Source: Proteobacteria bacterium UBA7415
GTDB lineage: Bacteria > Pseudomonadota > Gammaproteobacteria > Arenicellales > Arenicellaceae
Direction: 5' to 3'
DNA length: 27,944 nt
NCBI GenBank assembly: GCA_002470515.1
Contig: DKML01000012.1
Location: forward strand, 69,051 to 96,994
Of this stretch, positions 1 through 8,571 are shown in pieces. The translations under genes were made by a program, and so were the position numbers. Below the pieces are notes generated by a model. It made no database searches and was not told where the DNA came from. It saw only the letters and a list, made by a program, of their open reading frames with translations. Every line of letters begins with the position of its first letter. Positions within the stretch are counted from its first letter, which is position 1.

Positions 1-78
1 AAAGAGCCCTTAGCCGTTAAAGAGACCTTAGCTGATATGAAAAGCCCTTAACTGCAAATAGTCACTGCGCAGTTCTGA

Positions 79-1863
79 CTAAAAGTGTGACGAATCATCG
101 CTTGCTTTAGTCGCTGAAGAACCATCCTCGTTGACGCTGATGCGTTTCTTTATACGGACTTTCACTCTTTTAATATCAGCGTCAGCTGAGTTATGAGTAC
201 CGTATTCATCTCTAGGTCGCGCGTTGACCGACCGTCCTGCAGGCGCTTCGTTTGCTCTAGCGACTTGCTTGCCTCGTTTACGACCCCGGCCGCCGGCTTT
301 ACGATTGCGTTTACGCTTCGTCTTACCGGGGGCATTTTGACCATCTTGTGCATTGGCAGTATCTTTAACCGGGGCTCCGTCAGATGTTTGATTACGACCG
401 CCTTGGCTACGACCTGCCTGATTACGGCCTCCTTGATTACGACCAGAGGATACTTTCTTTCCGCGTTTTTTACCGCGTTTTTTCTTACCTGCGCCAGCCC
501 TACGTTCTTGCGGTCTATTTATAGTGGGTACTTTATTGCCGATGTCATCTGGGATTGGGTAATCCAGACTATTGCCGTTTGGCTCATTGCTATTCTGCTC
601 TTGCTGTACGCGCTTAGATCGGCGCTCGCTTAGGCGTTCGATCATGTCGTTCTTTTCTTGTGTATCAACTTCTTGGATACGGGTCCACCACTCGCTAATA
701 TCCTCATCAACCTCGTGCACTCTAGTACGTAGCAACAGGAAGTCATAGGCCGCTCGAAAGCGTCGATTTTCTAATATCGAATGGATTGTCTTTGGGCTGC
801 GGTGTACGAGTTTAAAATGGATTGTCCAAATATCCATAATTATTTCTGCCAAACGTCTAGGTACAGCGACATATTGATTTTGGTCACGAAGCGCATCGTT
901 CATCGCAACACGCCATGCCTCTTTCTCTTTGGCTCCATCATCCATCAGAACATGAGCGTCTGCCTTGACGGGGTCCCAGAGCATGCACGCAAACAGAAAT
1001 GCGGGGATTACTGGTTTGCCTGCAAGCACACGAATATCTGTATTCTTGAGCGCTAACTCTGGCATTCCTTCTACGTCTAGAACTGCCATTTGGTCGGTAA
1101 ACGGAAACAAGTATTTAAACAATCCGTACTCTCGTAACTTTTCATAGGTACGGTGCGCGGCTCCACCATGAAATAACTTTAAAACCTCTTCAAACAAACG
1201 CGCGGGCGAAACATGTGACAGTAACTTGCCCTCATTTTCAATAATTGACAGAGCTTCTGACTCCATGTCAAAACCAAGCTTGGCGGCGAACCGGACCACG
1301 CGTAGCATGCGCACTGGATCTTCTCTAAACCGAGTTGTTGCATCCCCGATGCTCACCAACTTCTTGGCGGATATATCGTCAACCCCACCCAAAAAATCAA
1401 GGACTTCTAACTTAACGGGATCCAGATACAAAGAGTTAGCCGTAAAGTCTCGACGTATTACGTCTTCATCAATGCTGCCATAAATATTGTCACGCAAAAG
1501 ACGGCCTTCTTCTGATTCAGACATTTCATGATTGCCAACTCTTTCGCGATCATCTGGGCTTGCTCTAAAAGTAGCCACTTCGATAACGTCATAACCAAAA
1601 CGAACATGCACAATTTTAAAGCGACGCCCGATAATTCGGCCGTTGCGCGAAAACACTCGTTTTACCTGCTCAGGTGTAGCATCGGTTGCGACGTCAAAAT
1701 CTTTGGGTTTGAGGTCTAGGATGAGGTCCCGTACGCAGCCGCCAACCAAGTATGCTTGATACCCTTTTTGTTGCAGTCGCTCGACTACTTGGATTGCGTT
1801 GGCGCTGATTTTTGAGGGGTTTATGCGTGCGTCATCCACGCTTATGATATTAGGCTTATTCAA
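79..1863 (-). CDS. pcnB: Poly(A) polymerase PcnB with long basic C-terminal tail
   Basis: Polynucleotide adenylyltransferase that adds 3' poly(A) tails to RNA and so promotes decay. The nucleotidyltransferase core is clear: LVGGCVRD at about residues 39-46 followed by the catalytic DFD at about 55-57, then the RRDFTANSL motif near 134-142 and the RFREDPVRMLR motif near 175-185 that mark the class II NTase head and neck. The E. coli enzyme is about 455-465 residues; here about 140 extra C-terminal residues are rich in Lys, Arg, Gly, Gln and Asn and probably bind RNA. The start is a TTG preceded by an AGAGAGAG-like ribosome site; an in-frame stop lies nine codons upstream and no ATG lies between, although a GTG eight codons downstream is possible. 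The residues assign it to PcnB rather than to CCA-adding enzyme mainly by the motif set and the basic tail. Confidence 0.93.
   Translation of the reverse strand: MNKPNIISVDDARINPSKISANAIQVVERLQQKGYQAYLVGGCVRDLILDLKPKDFDVATDATPEQVKRVFSRNGRIIGRRFKIVHVRFGYDVIEVATFRASPDDRERVGNHEMSESEEGRLLRDNIYGSIDEDVIRRDFTANSLYLDPVKLEVLDFLGGVDDISAKKLVSIGDATTRFREDPVRMLRVVRFAAKLGFDMESEALSIIENEGKLLSHVSPARLFEEVLKLFHGGAAHRTYEKLREYGLFKYLFPFTDQMAVLDVEGMPELALKNTDIRVLAGKPVIPAFLFACMLWDPVKADAHVLMDDGAKEKEAWRVAMNDALRDQNQYVAVPRRLAEIIMDIWTIHFKLVHRSPKTIHSILENRRFRAAYDFLLLRTRVHEVDEDISEWWTRIQEVDTQEKNDMIERLSERRSKRVQQEQNSNEPNGNSLDYPIPDDIGNKVPTINRPQERRAGAGKKKRGKKRGKKVSSGRNQGGRNQAGRSQGGRNQTSDGAPVKDTANAQDGQNAPGKTKRKRNRKAGGRGRKRGKQVARANEAPAGRSVNARPRDEYGTHNSADADIKRVKVRIKKRISVNEDGSSATKASDDSSHF
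390..449. repeat. Four imperfect 15-bp tandem units inside pcnB
   Basis: Four adjacent 15-bp units related to GATTACGACCGCCTT (read on the plus strand) encode the repeated peptide GGRNQ/AGRSQ in the basic tail of PcnB (residues about 471-490). The units differ by a few bases. The repeat is in frame, so copy-number change would lengthen or shorten the tail without breaking the protein. Confidence 0.7.
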
Positions 1864-2516
1864 GTCTCTCTCTTTTTGTCGTACTTTCTAGTACGTATGA
1901 TTAGTACGTTTGCTTCTACAGGTTCGTATGACCTATTGGAAAATTTGTGATTTTACGCGAGCTTTCATCTGCGAGAAAATGGCTTTACGTATTAAATATT
2001 AGGCGTTGGGTCTCTGCTCATCACTCTAAATGCATATCTTACTCAGCACATAAATACAGTATGTACATGGCTTTTGGGCCAATCAATAAATCTTGCATCC
2101 GATCAAAGCGAATCTGGAACTGTTTGGTAGCAAGACTCTAAGAAGCTCAGGAGCCTACATAAGGATCCAGCCTGACGTCCATTACTTATTTCAAAATGAT
2201 CTGGCTGTATATTTGCTTGGATGAGCATTCTTAACGCCGACCTACAAAAACACTCATTAAAAACTAAGTGGAGTATGTGGACGACCTCGCTTTGGCAATA
2301 ATTTTCAGAACTGAATTTTAGCAATACCTGCGTTAGATCACTTGAGCGTGTAGCTTATGTCTTTTTCAATTCAGCCTTCTGTTTTTATCCAGACAGTATT
2401 AATACCAAATTTTTGCCAAGTCTTGTCTTGAAACCCTATTTTGCATAAATTTGCTCCTAGTTTCCACCCCTAATTGGCACCTTATCGAACTAAAAATTCA
2501 GACCGTTATCTCGATT
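1864..2516. other. 653-bp intergenic stretch, no gene recognised
   Basis: This lies between pcnB and the end of xerD. Only short open frames are present (a 64-codon frame at 1947-2141 plus and a 73-codon frame at 2103-2324 minus); neither translation shows a domain, signal or family resemblance I know. Two direct copies of TAGTACGT stand close together near 1889-1910, just upstream of the pcnB start. I find no tRNA cloverleaf. It may hold the pcnB promoter, an unrecognised small RNA or a decayed gene. Confidence 0.5.
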
Positions 2517-3416
2517 TTATCCTCTCGGGTGATGGGCGCTGTGTATGCTCTGTAATCTCTCCCTAGCGACGTGAGTATATATTTGAGTAGTGCTTAGGTC
2601 CGAGTGCCCAAGAAGCATTTGTACCGATCGCAAATCAGCCCCATGATTAAGTAAATGCGTCGCAAACGCGTGCCGCAGCGTATGGGGTGACAAATGATGA
2701 TCGATGTTAGCCAATGCAGCATATTTTTTAATGATATGCCAGAATGCTTGGCGCGTCATTCCGCCACCACGTGCGGTTACAAAAACACTATTGCTTTGCT
2801 TACCCTTAAGAATGTCGCTGCGGGCTTCAGCCATGTATTTGCTAATCCAATGCAATGCCTGCTCACCGAGCGGTACCAACCGCTCCTTATTGCCCTTTCC
2901 TACAATACGGACCAAGCCCACAGTAATATTGATTTCAAGTAACTCTAATTTAACTAACTCCGTAACACGAAGGCCCGTCGCATAGATAGTTTCTAGCATA
3001 GCCCGATCTCGTAATCCGAGATCTCGTCCCGTATCGGGACTATCGAGTAATTCTTCTACTTGAGACTCGCTAAGAGAGTTTGGCAATTTTCGACCTTGCT
3101 TGGGTGAACGGATGTCGGCACAAGGATCAACGGCCAACTTTCCTTCACGTATCTGAAAACGATAAAAACGGCGAAGCGTGGACATAAATCGTGCGACACT
3201 GCTGGCTTTGCTCGATTGAGAGAGCAAATGTGCAAGGTATTGCTGTATGTGGCTTGGGCTCGCGTCGATCAACGTTGTTGAAACAAGATAGCCGCTAAAC
3301 AAGCTTAAATCAGACTTGTAAGCCACAAGAGTGTTTTTTGATAACCCAGACTCAAGCCACACGGCATCTAGAAACGCCTGAATAAGCTTCTTATCCTGTT
3401 GACTGGGCTGGCTCAT
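2517..3416 (-). CDS. xerD: Site-specific tyrosine recombinase XerD
   Basis: XerD works with XerC at the dif site to resolve chromosome dimers under FtsK control. At 299 residues the length matches E. coli XerD (298). An N-terminal SAM-like core-binding domain occupies about residues 1-105 and the catalytic domain the rest. The catalytic set is complete: Arg in ATGLRVTEL, Lys in GKGNKERLVPL, His and Arg in HTLRHAFATH, His in LLGHSDLSTTQ and the Tyr nucleophile in IYTHV. XerD rather than XerC is chosen from the PCADIRSPKQGRKLPNSL linker and the ending HSAHHPRG, from memory of the family. The ATG start has no strong ribosome site. It lies 366 bp downstream of rplS, behind a terminator, so it is probably transcribed separately. 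Confidence 0.9.
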   Translation of the reverse strand: MSQPSQQDKKLIQAFLDAVWLESGLSKNTLVAYKSDLSLFSGYLVSTTLIDASPSHIQQYLAHLLSQSSKASSVARFMSTLRRFYRFQIREGKLAVDPCADIRSPKQGRKLPNSLSESQVEELLDSPDTGRDLGLRDRAMLETIYATGLRVTELVKLELLEINITVGLVRIVGKGNKERLVPLGEQALHWISKYMAEARSDILKGKQSNSVFVTARGGGMTRQAFWHIIKKYAALANIDHHLSPHTLRHAFATHLLNHGADLRSVQMLLGHSDLSTTQIYTHVARERLQSIHSAHHPRG

Positions 3417-3782
3417 AAAATCACGTGATATACGACCATAGACTCACAATAATCAACGCTTCAGCATTAGTCTCCATGACCGCCACCAGAAGCGCAGAAT
3501 CTCGAACATTGAATGAAGGGGTTAACGACAATTTAACTTTGATCCTTCATATAAGCAATAATTGGAAATATAGGTCTTAGCATAAACAAAAAAAACGATA
3601 GCGCACTAGTCGCTATCGTTTTTTAACAACACTACGACGCAATAAAGGCAGCCGTTTTCATGCTGTTTATAATACTGGTCCTTAGCCAAGCCTTCACTCA
3701 ATGAGTTATTGCTTTGTCATGGAGTTGCTCTTGACCAATAACAGCTTAAGGCTATTGGTTACTCAGAGCTATTAGTAGAAGC
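3417..3782. other. 366-bp gap: rplS downstream region and xerD leader
   Basis: The gap holds the rpsP-operon terminator (listed separately) and, closer to rplS, a second inverted repeat ACCAATA/TATTGGT (3734-3759, 12-nt loop) without a T-run. The remaining ~170 bp up to the xerD start presumably contain its promoter, but no convincing -35/-10 pair stands out. No coding sequence or tRNA is seen. Confidence 0.5.
3588..3624 (-). terminator. Rho-independent terminator of the rpsP-rimM-trmD-rplS operon
   Basis: A perfect 10-bp stem AACGATAGCG/CGCTATCGTT (3594-3603 with 3611-3620) encloses a 7-nt loop. On the minus strand it is followed by a run of T (complement of A at 3588-3593). The T-run on the other side makes it potentially bidirectional, but the only upstream genes pointing into it are those of the ribosomal operon, about 160 bp away. 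Confidence 0.88.
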
Positions 3783-4130
3783 CTAGTTAAGCTTCTCTCT
3801 AATACGAGCCGCGCGACCTGTAAGTTCACGAAGATAGTACAACTTCGCTCTTCTAACTGCGCCACGACGTTTCACAGTAACCGAGTCGATTAGCGGACTA
3901 TGCGTCTGAAAAACACGCTCAACCCCTTCACCGTATGAGATTTTACGTACAGTGAACGAAGAATGTAACCCACGGTTTTTCTTAGCGATTACAACGCCTT
4001 CATAGGCCTGCACACGCTCACGAGTACCTTCTTTAATCTTTACATTCACAACAACCGTGTCACCAGGACCAAAGTCAGGTATATCACTGTTAAGTTGCTC
4101 GCTATTAATTTCGTCGATAATGTTAGTCAT
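3783..4130 (-). CDS. rplS: 50S ribosomal protein L19
   Basis: L19 sits at the 30S-50S interface of the large subunit. The 115-residue length is that of E. coli L19 (115). The signature runs [43 protein letters not shown] at residues ~23-66, followed by [15 protein letters not shown] and the basic end [15 protein letters not shown]. The ATG is preceded by a good GGGAG ribosome site 8 nt upstream. It is the last gene of the rpsP-rimM-trmD-rplS operon, 151 bp after trmD. Confidence 0.97.
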   Translation of the reverse strand: MTNIIDEINSEQLNSDIPDFGPGDTVVVNVKIKEGTRERVQAYEGVVIAKKNRGLHSSFTVRKISYGEGVERVFQTHSPLIDSVTVKRRGAVRRAKLYYLRELTGRAARIREKLN

Positions 4131-4281
4131 TTTTTTCTCCCGCGATACTATTTGGCCAGACCCGTTGTTTGCACAAAATTACTTGCACAAAGGATCGCCA
4201 AAGGAAGTATGGCTTTCGATTTATAAGCACAATTGCTTTAGTTAAATTACTTCTTAAAATATTTGGAGGCTAAGCTATTAG

Positions 4282-5022
4282 CTACTTAGACTCCAACTTC
4301 AACTCATTAAGAAGAGCGGACTCTTCTTTGTTTAATTCTTTTTTCTTTAGAACGTCTGGTCGCAATGACTTAGTCGCCTTTAGAGCCTGTTTCAAACGCC
4401 ATCGTTCTATCTTTTGATGGTCTCCACTCAACAACACCTTAGGCACTTGGCGTCCGTTAAAACACTCCGGCCTCGTATAGTGAGGGCAATCAAGTAGCCC
4501 CGCAGCAAACGAATCTTGCTCTGCTGACTCTTGGTTTCCAAGAACCTCTGGGAGTTGTCGAAGCAACGCATCAACAACAACCATTGCAGCCAATTCACCA
4601 CCCGATAAAACGTAATCTCCAATTGACCATTGCTCATCAACGTACTCGTCAATAATTCGTTGGTCAATTCCTTCGTAACGCCCAGCTATTAGAATCAGCG
4701 CCTGTTCTTGCGCGCCCTTTACCGCTAAGTCGTGACTAAGTTGCTGGCCTTGGGGGCTTAAATACACCACCTTGGTCGGCAACTCTTTAACTCTTTCTGT
4801 GGCAAACTCAATAGCCAGTGCTAGTGGTTGAGCCATCATCACCATACCAGGGCCGCCCCCGTATGGTCTGTCATCTACCGAGCGATGTTTATCTTGGCTA
4901 AAGTCGCGCAAGTCATGAACATCAAACTCCAAGACGCCATCTGTAATCGCTCTGCCTATCACCCCATAATCAGTAATTGCAGAAAACATGCTCGGAAAAA
5001 TTGAAATAACTTGTATATTCAT
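4282..5022 (-). CDS. trmD: tRNA (guanine-N1)-methyltransferase TrmD
   Basis: TrmD methylates G37 next to the anticodon of tRNAs read with a 3' G, using S-adenosylmethionine, and prevents +1 frameshifting. The 246 residues match the family. The SPOUT trefoil-knot SAM site is visible as YLSPQGQ (~87-93), GRYEGIDQRII (~113-123) and SIGDYVLSGGELA (~132-144). The start MNIQVISIFPSMF and the substrate-binding motif YTRPECFNG are typical. It lies 54 bp after rimM in the conserved ribosomal operon. Confidence 0.97.
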   Translation of the reverse strand: MNIQVISIFPSMFSAITDYGVIGRAITDGVLEFDVHDLRDFSQDKHRSVDDRPYGGGPGMVMMAQPLALAIEFATERVKELPTKVVYLSPQGQQLSHDLAVKGAQEQALILIAGRYEGIDQRIIDEYVDEQWSIGDYVLSGGELAAMVVVDALLRQLPEVLGNQESAEQDSFAAGLLDCPHYTRPECFNGRQVPKVLLSGDHQKIERWRLKQALKATKSLRPDVLKKKELNKEESALLNELKLESK

Positions 5023-5076
5023 TTTTCGTCCGCCAGATGCGAATATCTTTTACTCTTCTAGCCTATTTTATATAGA

Positions 5077-5673
5077 CTAATCATCTAGGTAGCTCAAATC
5101 CCAATCAACTTGCATCGTCTTAGTCGCTAAATCTACGTTTTGAACAACCGAATCGACATACGGGATCAAAACTTCCGAAGAATCCTGGTCTTTACCCGTC
5201 GTTTCTTTCGAAACGTTCGCTTCTTCTACACCGGAAGCACTAGCAACAGGCGTAATTACTAAAACATCATTCGCACCCGTTTCGAGAATTGACTTTATGG
5301 TTCCAAGCTCAGTGCTACCGTTAATAACAGTAAGACCAATTAGCTGATGCCAATAAAATTCTTGATCGGGCAATTCAGGCAAATCACTTTGCTTAACCAA
5401 GATGCTAAGCCCGTTCATTTCTGCAGCTGAATCCCGACTATCAACGCCGTCAAAATAAGCAACTATGCTTTGTCCTTGAGCTCGACAATTTAACACTGTG
5501 ATCTCTTCGACAACTGCACTCGCTGATACATCAACCTTTTTGTCGCGTTCGGCCCTGCTTAGACACCATGTCTTATAAGTCGCTATGTCTTCGCGGTTTC
5601 GAGTATAGGAATGAAGCTTAACCCAGCCCTTAACACCCCAGACGCCAACAATTTTTCCGACTTCAATATACAT
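5077..5673 (-). CDS. rimM: Ribosome maturation factor RimM
   Basis: RimM binds S19 and assists maturation of the 30S head. The N-terminal RimM domain (residues ~3-95; VGKIVGVWGVKGWVKLHSYT at the start) is followed by the PRC-barrel domain (~100-198; EFYWHQLIGLTVIN... ending VDWDLSYLDD). At 198 residues it is somewhat longer than usual (about 170-182); the excess is an acidic, Ser/Thr-rich insertion near residues 147-167, before the conserved LIPYVDSVV strand. It stands between rpsP (128 bp upstream) and trmD (54 bp downstream), the standard order. Confidence 0.95.
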   Translation of the reverse strand: MYIEVGKIVGVWGVKGWVKLHSYTRNREDIATYKTWCLSRAERDKKVDVSASAVVEEITVLNCRAQGQSIVAYFDGVDSRDSAAEMNGLSILVKQSDLPELPDQEFYWHQLIGLTVINGSTELGTIKSILETGANDVLVITPVASASGVEEANVSKETTGKDQDSSEVLIPYVDSVVQNVDLATKTMQVDWDLSYLDD

Positions 5674-5801
5674 AGAAAGCCTAAATCAGGTACAAAGCGA
5701 ACCGTTGCAACTTAGATACATTCACGTCGAAACAGAACCTTCGAAATACGTGCGCTGAGAAAAAACGGTTAGAGGCCTTTCTAAAGACCTCTAAACAATC
5801 A

Positions 5802-6266
5802 CTAGCTTTCTTTTGTCTCTTCTACAGAAGCTTCTTCAGTCGCTGCTTCAGCCACTTCTTCAGCAGGCGCTTCGTCAGCCGCTTCGGCAACAACTTCAGC
5901 TGCTGCATCTGCATCCGCTTTTTCTTGAGCCTTGACTGCGTCAGCTTCTGCTTTTGAAGCGGCAGCTAACTTCGCCGCCGTAGCTGCTTCAAGTTTAAGC
6001 TTGTCAGCTTCAATTGCTTCAGGACCACGCTTGAATTGACGAAGTAGCCCAGCTACTCGGTCAGATGGCTGCGCGCCCTTACTAATCCAATACTCTACAC
6101 GCTCAATATCAACACGTAGACGTTCTTCACCACCAACCGCGCGAGGATTAAAAAATCCAACTCGTTCGATGAATCTTCCGCGTGGAGCTTTGCGTTGATC
6201 GGCTACCATGATGCCGTAGAAAGGCCGTTTTTTGGCGCCGCCACGAGCTAGTCTGATTGTTACCAT
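5802..6266 (-). CDS. rpsP: 30S ribosomal protein S16 with Ala/Glu-rich tail
   Basis: S16 is a primary-binding protein of the small subunit, first gene of the rpsP-rimM-trmD-rplS operon. The start [23 protein letters not shown] is the canonical S16 N-terminus, so I place the ATG at 6264-6266, although the frame is open for 19 codons further upstream. The ribosomal fold covers about residues 1-85 ([33 protein letters not shown]). The protein is 154 residues against 82 in E. coli; the extra ~65 residues are almost only Ala, Glu, Asp, Val and Lys ([16 protein letters not shown] and similar), a low-complexity tail seen in some other bacterial lineages. Confidence 0.95.
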   Translation of the reverse strand: MVTIRLARGGAKKRPFYGIMVADQRKAPRGRFIERVGFFNPRAVGGEERLRVDIERVEYWISKGAQPSDRVAGLLRQFKRGPEAIEADKLKLEAATAAKLAAASKAEADAVKAQEKADADAAAEVVAEAADEAPAEEVAEAATEEASVEETKES

Positions 6267-6570
6267 ACTTAGTACTCTGTTTATTCCAGTAAATACGATT
6301 GAGCAACGATTATCGCCACCCAACGGTTTAATTTATTCTCGCCGTAACCACCCTTTGCATTAAACAATGCTGGGTTCACGGCGAAGGCGCGCGATTTTAG
6401 CGGTTTATGCCCATAAATAAAAGAACTTTTACCGCGATAACCAACTTTCGTGCAATGACACGCCAATTCAACCGTTCTTCAGTAGTGCTAAAAGCAAAAC
6501 AGAGTCCCGAAATAGACTTTGATGCACTAAAACAGTACCTTAACGACTAAATTGAATCGGAGCAGTTATC
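6267..6570. other. Divergent region between rpsP and the DoxX-like gene
   Basis: About 300 bp separating the ribosomal operon (minus) from the membrane-protein gene (plus). It must carry the rpsP promoter, yet no consensus-like sigma-70 pair is convincing on the minus strand. A doubtful 47-codon ORF (6407-6550, plus) occupies its right half. Confidence 0.4.
6407..6550 (+). CDS. Possible 47-residue ORF of unknown function
   Basis: An ATG-initiated frame of 47 codons ends 20 bp before the DoxX-like gene on the same strand. The N-terminal half is basic (MPINKRTFTAITNF, RAMTRQFNR) and the C-terminal half acidic (SPEIDFDALKQYLND); an internal ATG at 6455 would give a 31-residue product. No clear ribosome site precedes either ATG and I recognise no family. 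It could be real, a leader ORF for the next gene, or chance. Confidence 0.2.
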   Translation: MPINKRTFTAITNFRAMTRQFNRSSVVLKAKQSPEIDFDALKQYLND

Positions 6571-7008
6571 ATGAAAAACAATAAATGGATCCTTTGGGCA
6601 TTGATCGCCTTTGTGATTTTTGTATTTGTACAATCATTATTCTTCAAATTTGCAGGATCTGAAGAGACAGACATCATCTTTGCCACCATAGCGCAATGGA
6701 TGAGCACAGTCGGGCTTGGGTTTGCTACCGAACGTTTTGCGAACTATGGCGGTTACTTGATCGGCTCTGCTGAACTAATAGCCAGCGCCTTATTACTGAT
6801 TACAGCGACTAGACGACTAGGCGCCCTACTGGGCCTTGGGATTATCTCTGGGGCTATTTTCTTCCATCTATTTACGCCTTTAGGTATCAATCGCACAATC
6901 GATGCAGCGGGCAACACAGATGGCGGAGCGCTGTTTTTTATGGCCTGTGGGGTTTGGCTCAGTTGCGCACTCATCCTTTGGATAACGACAAAAGAACCAA
7001 CATCCTAA
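6571..7008 (+). CDS. DoxX-like small integral membrane protein
   Basis: A 145-residue protein with four predicted membrane segments (about residues 7-25, 60-80, 84-104 and 120-140). The sequence VQSLFFKFAGSEETDIIFATI after the first segment, RLGALLGLGIISGAIFFHLFTPLGI after the third, and the TDGGALFFMA motif match the DoxX/DoxX-like family as I remember it. Members are found near redox and detoxification genes but the biochemical role here is unknown. The ATG at 6571 has a GGAG ribosome site (ATCGGAGCAGTTATC). It is convergent with ffh, so its neighbours do not suggest a pathway. Confidence 0.7.
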   Translation: MKNNKWILWALIAFVIFVFVQSLFFKFAGSEETDIIFATIAQWMSTVGLGFATERFANYGGYLIGSAELIASALLLITATRRLGALLGLGIISGAIFFHLFTPLGINRTIDAAGNTDGGALFFMACGVWLSCALILWITTKEPTS

Positions 7009-7070
7009 CAACTAGTATTAAAGACCGGGCCGACGTACAGATCCCTGGTACGAGCTAGAGGTTGGGTGTT

Positions 7071-7100
7071 CAGTATCTAGAGATAAAAATTTAGATACTG
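7071..7100. terminator. Hairpin between convergent DoxX-like gene and ffh
   Basis: A perfect 9-bp stem CAGTATCTA/TAGATACTG with a 12-nt A-rich loop lies in the 162-bp space between the two convergent genes. There is no T-run directly after the stem on either strand, so it is a weak candidate for a shared terminator. Confidence 0.35.
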
Positions 7101-7170
7101 ATCATGCATTGCTAGCCAAACTAGGTTTTGCCGTTCGGCCTGCCGTCTGACCGTCATTGCAAGAGGCTAG

Positions 7171-8571
7171 TTACATCCCAAAGCCGCCGCCCATACCACC
7201 AGGTGGGAGCTTACCGCCCGGCATCCCCCCCATGCCACCCATTCCTTTCATCATTTTCGCCATTTTGCCTTTGCCACCCATTTTGCGCATCATCTTTTGC
7301 ATTTGAGTAAACTGCTTAAGTGTTTTATTAACATCTTGGATAGATGTGCCTGAGCCCGCGGCAATGCGCTTTTTTCGCCCACCTTGAATCACATTCGGGA
7401 AGCTTCGTTCTTGTGGAGTCATTGAATTGATGATCGCCACACTTTTATTCATGTCACCCATCGCATTACCTAGTGCGCCTTGAGGAATATTTACATTGCC
7501 CATGCCTGGCAGTTTATCCATCATGCTCTCGATACCACCAAACTGGTTCATCTGAGATACCTGGTCTCGATAGTCTTCAAGATCAAAGCCTTTCCCCTTC
7601 CTAATCTTATTAACAAGTCTCTGAGCTTTATCTTTGTCGACCTTTAGCTCGGCTTCTTCAATGAGAGACATAACGTCACCCATCCCCAATATTCGCGACG
7701 CGATGCGATCTGGATGAAATGCATCGAGGCCGTCGATTTTCTCACCTACGCCCAAAAACTTTATCGGCTTTCCTGTAACTTGTCTTATTGAAAGCGCCGC
7801 ACCACCTCGAGCATCGCCGTCAGTCTTCGTTAAAACAACACCTGTTAGAGGCAATGCTTGATCAAAAGCCTGCGCACTGAGCACGGCATCTTGGCCAGTC
7901 ATGCTGTCAACAACAAACAACGTTTCAACAGGGTTTGCCGCCGCATGGACAGCTTGAATCTCTACCATCAATTCTTGGTCAACATGTTGGCGACCGGCAG
8001 TATCGATAATCAGCACATCAACCACAGCATTTTTCGCCGCAAGCTTAGCATTATTAACAATGTCTACTGGCTTATCAGTTGGGCTGCTGGGGCAAAAAAG
8101 CACATCAATTGATTCGGCCAGTGTTTGCAGCTGGTCAATCGCTGCTGGACGATATATGTCGGCACTGACTACCATCACCTTTTTGTTTTTGCGGGTTTTC
8201 AGCCAATTGGCCAACTTTGCAACAGTGGTTGTTTTACCAGCACCCTGCAGGCCGGCGACTAACACTACGGCCGGAGGTGCTTGCGCGAGATCTAGCTCAT
8301 CATTAGCCGCCCCCATGAGCTGAACCAGCTCATCTTGAACAATTTTGACAACCATTTGCCCAGGATTAAGGCTTGTGGATACATCCGCACCCACAGCTTT
8401 AGCCTTAACCGTACTAATAAACGATTTGACGACTGGCAAAGCAACGTCAGCCTCTAACAACGCAAGTCTAACCTCCCGCATTGAGTCTGAAATATTTTGC
8501 TCGCTAAGACGAGCCTGTCCGCTAATCTTCTTGAGCGTATGCTGAAGACGATCCCCTAGTTGTTCGAACAT
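7171..8571 (-). CDS. ffh: Signal recognition particle protein Ffh (SRP54)
   Basis: Ffh is the GTPase that, with 4.5S RNA and FtsY, targets nascent membrane proteins to the translocon. The 466 residues show the N domain (~1-90), the G domain with GLQGAGKTTTVAKLA (~107-121), DTAGRQ (~189-194) and TKTDGDARGGAALS (~247-260), and the methionine-rich M domain (~295-466). The M domain has the RNA-binding region SMTPQERSFPNVIQGGRKKRIAAGSGTSIQDVN, and the tail is an extreme Met/Gly/Lys stretch (KMMRKMGGKGKMAKMMKG and on). E. coli Ffh has 453 residues. An AGGT ribosome site precedes the ATG. Confidence 0.98.
   Translation of the reverse strand: MFEQLGDRLQHTLKKISGQARLSEQNISDSMREVRLALLEADVALPVVKSFISTVKAKAVGADVSTSLNPGQMVVKIVQDELVQLMGAANDELDLAQAPPAVVLVAGLQGAGKTTTVAKLANWLKTRKNKKVMVVSADIYRPAAIDQLQTLAESIDVLFCPSSPTDKPVDIVNNAKLAAKNAVVDVLIIDTAGRQHVDQELMVEIQAVHAAANPVETLFVVDSMTGQDAVLSAQAFDQALPLTGVVLTKTDGDARGGAALSIRQVTGKPIKFLGVGEKIDGLDAFHPDRIASRILGMGDVMSLIEEAELKVDKDKAQRLVNKIRKGKGFDLEDYRDQVSQMNQFGGIESMMDKLPGMGNVNIPQGALGNAMGDMNKSVAIINSMTPQERSFPNVIQGGRKKRIAAGSGTSIQDVNKTLKQFTQMQKMMRKMGGKGKMAKMMKGMGGMGGMPGGKLPPGGMGGGFGM

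Noticed and set aside
1..51. C-terminal end of a plus-strand gene entering from the left
   Set aside because: A 16-codon open frame ending in TAA at 49-51 exists, but so short an open frame is expected by chance and no family can be read from it.
162..633. Open frames on both strands overlapping the pcnB tail
   Set aside because: They arise from the low-complexity basic tail of PcnB read in other frames and lack start signals or domains.
1889..1910. CRISPR or operator array from TAGTACGT copies
   Set aside because: Only two short copies at irregular spacing; too little for an array and no known regulator site.
2103..2324. 73-codon minus-strand ORF as a real gene
   Set aside because: No ribosome site, no recognisable domain and a Cys/His/Leu mix typical of chance frames; kept only as a possibility in the gap note.
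2517..3416. Phage or integron integrase
   Set aside because: Length, motifs and lack of other phage genes or attachment-like repeats point to housekeeping XerD.
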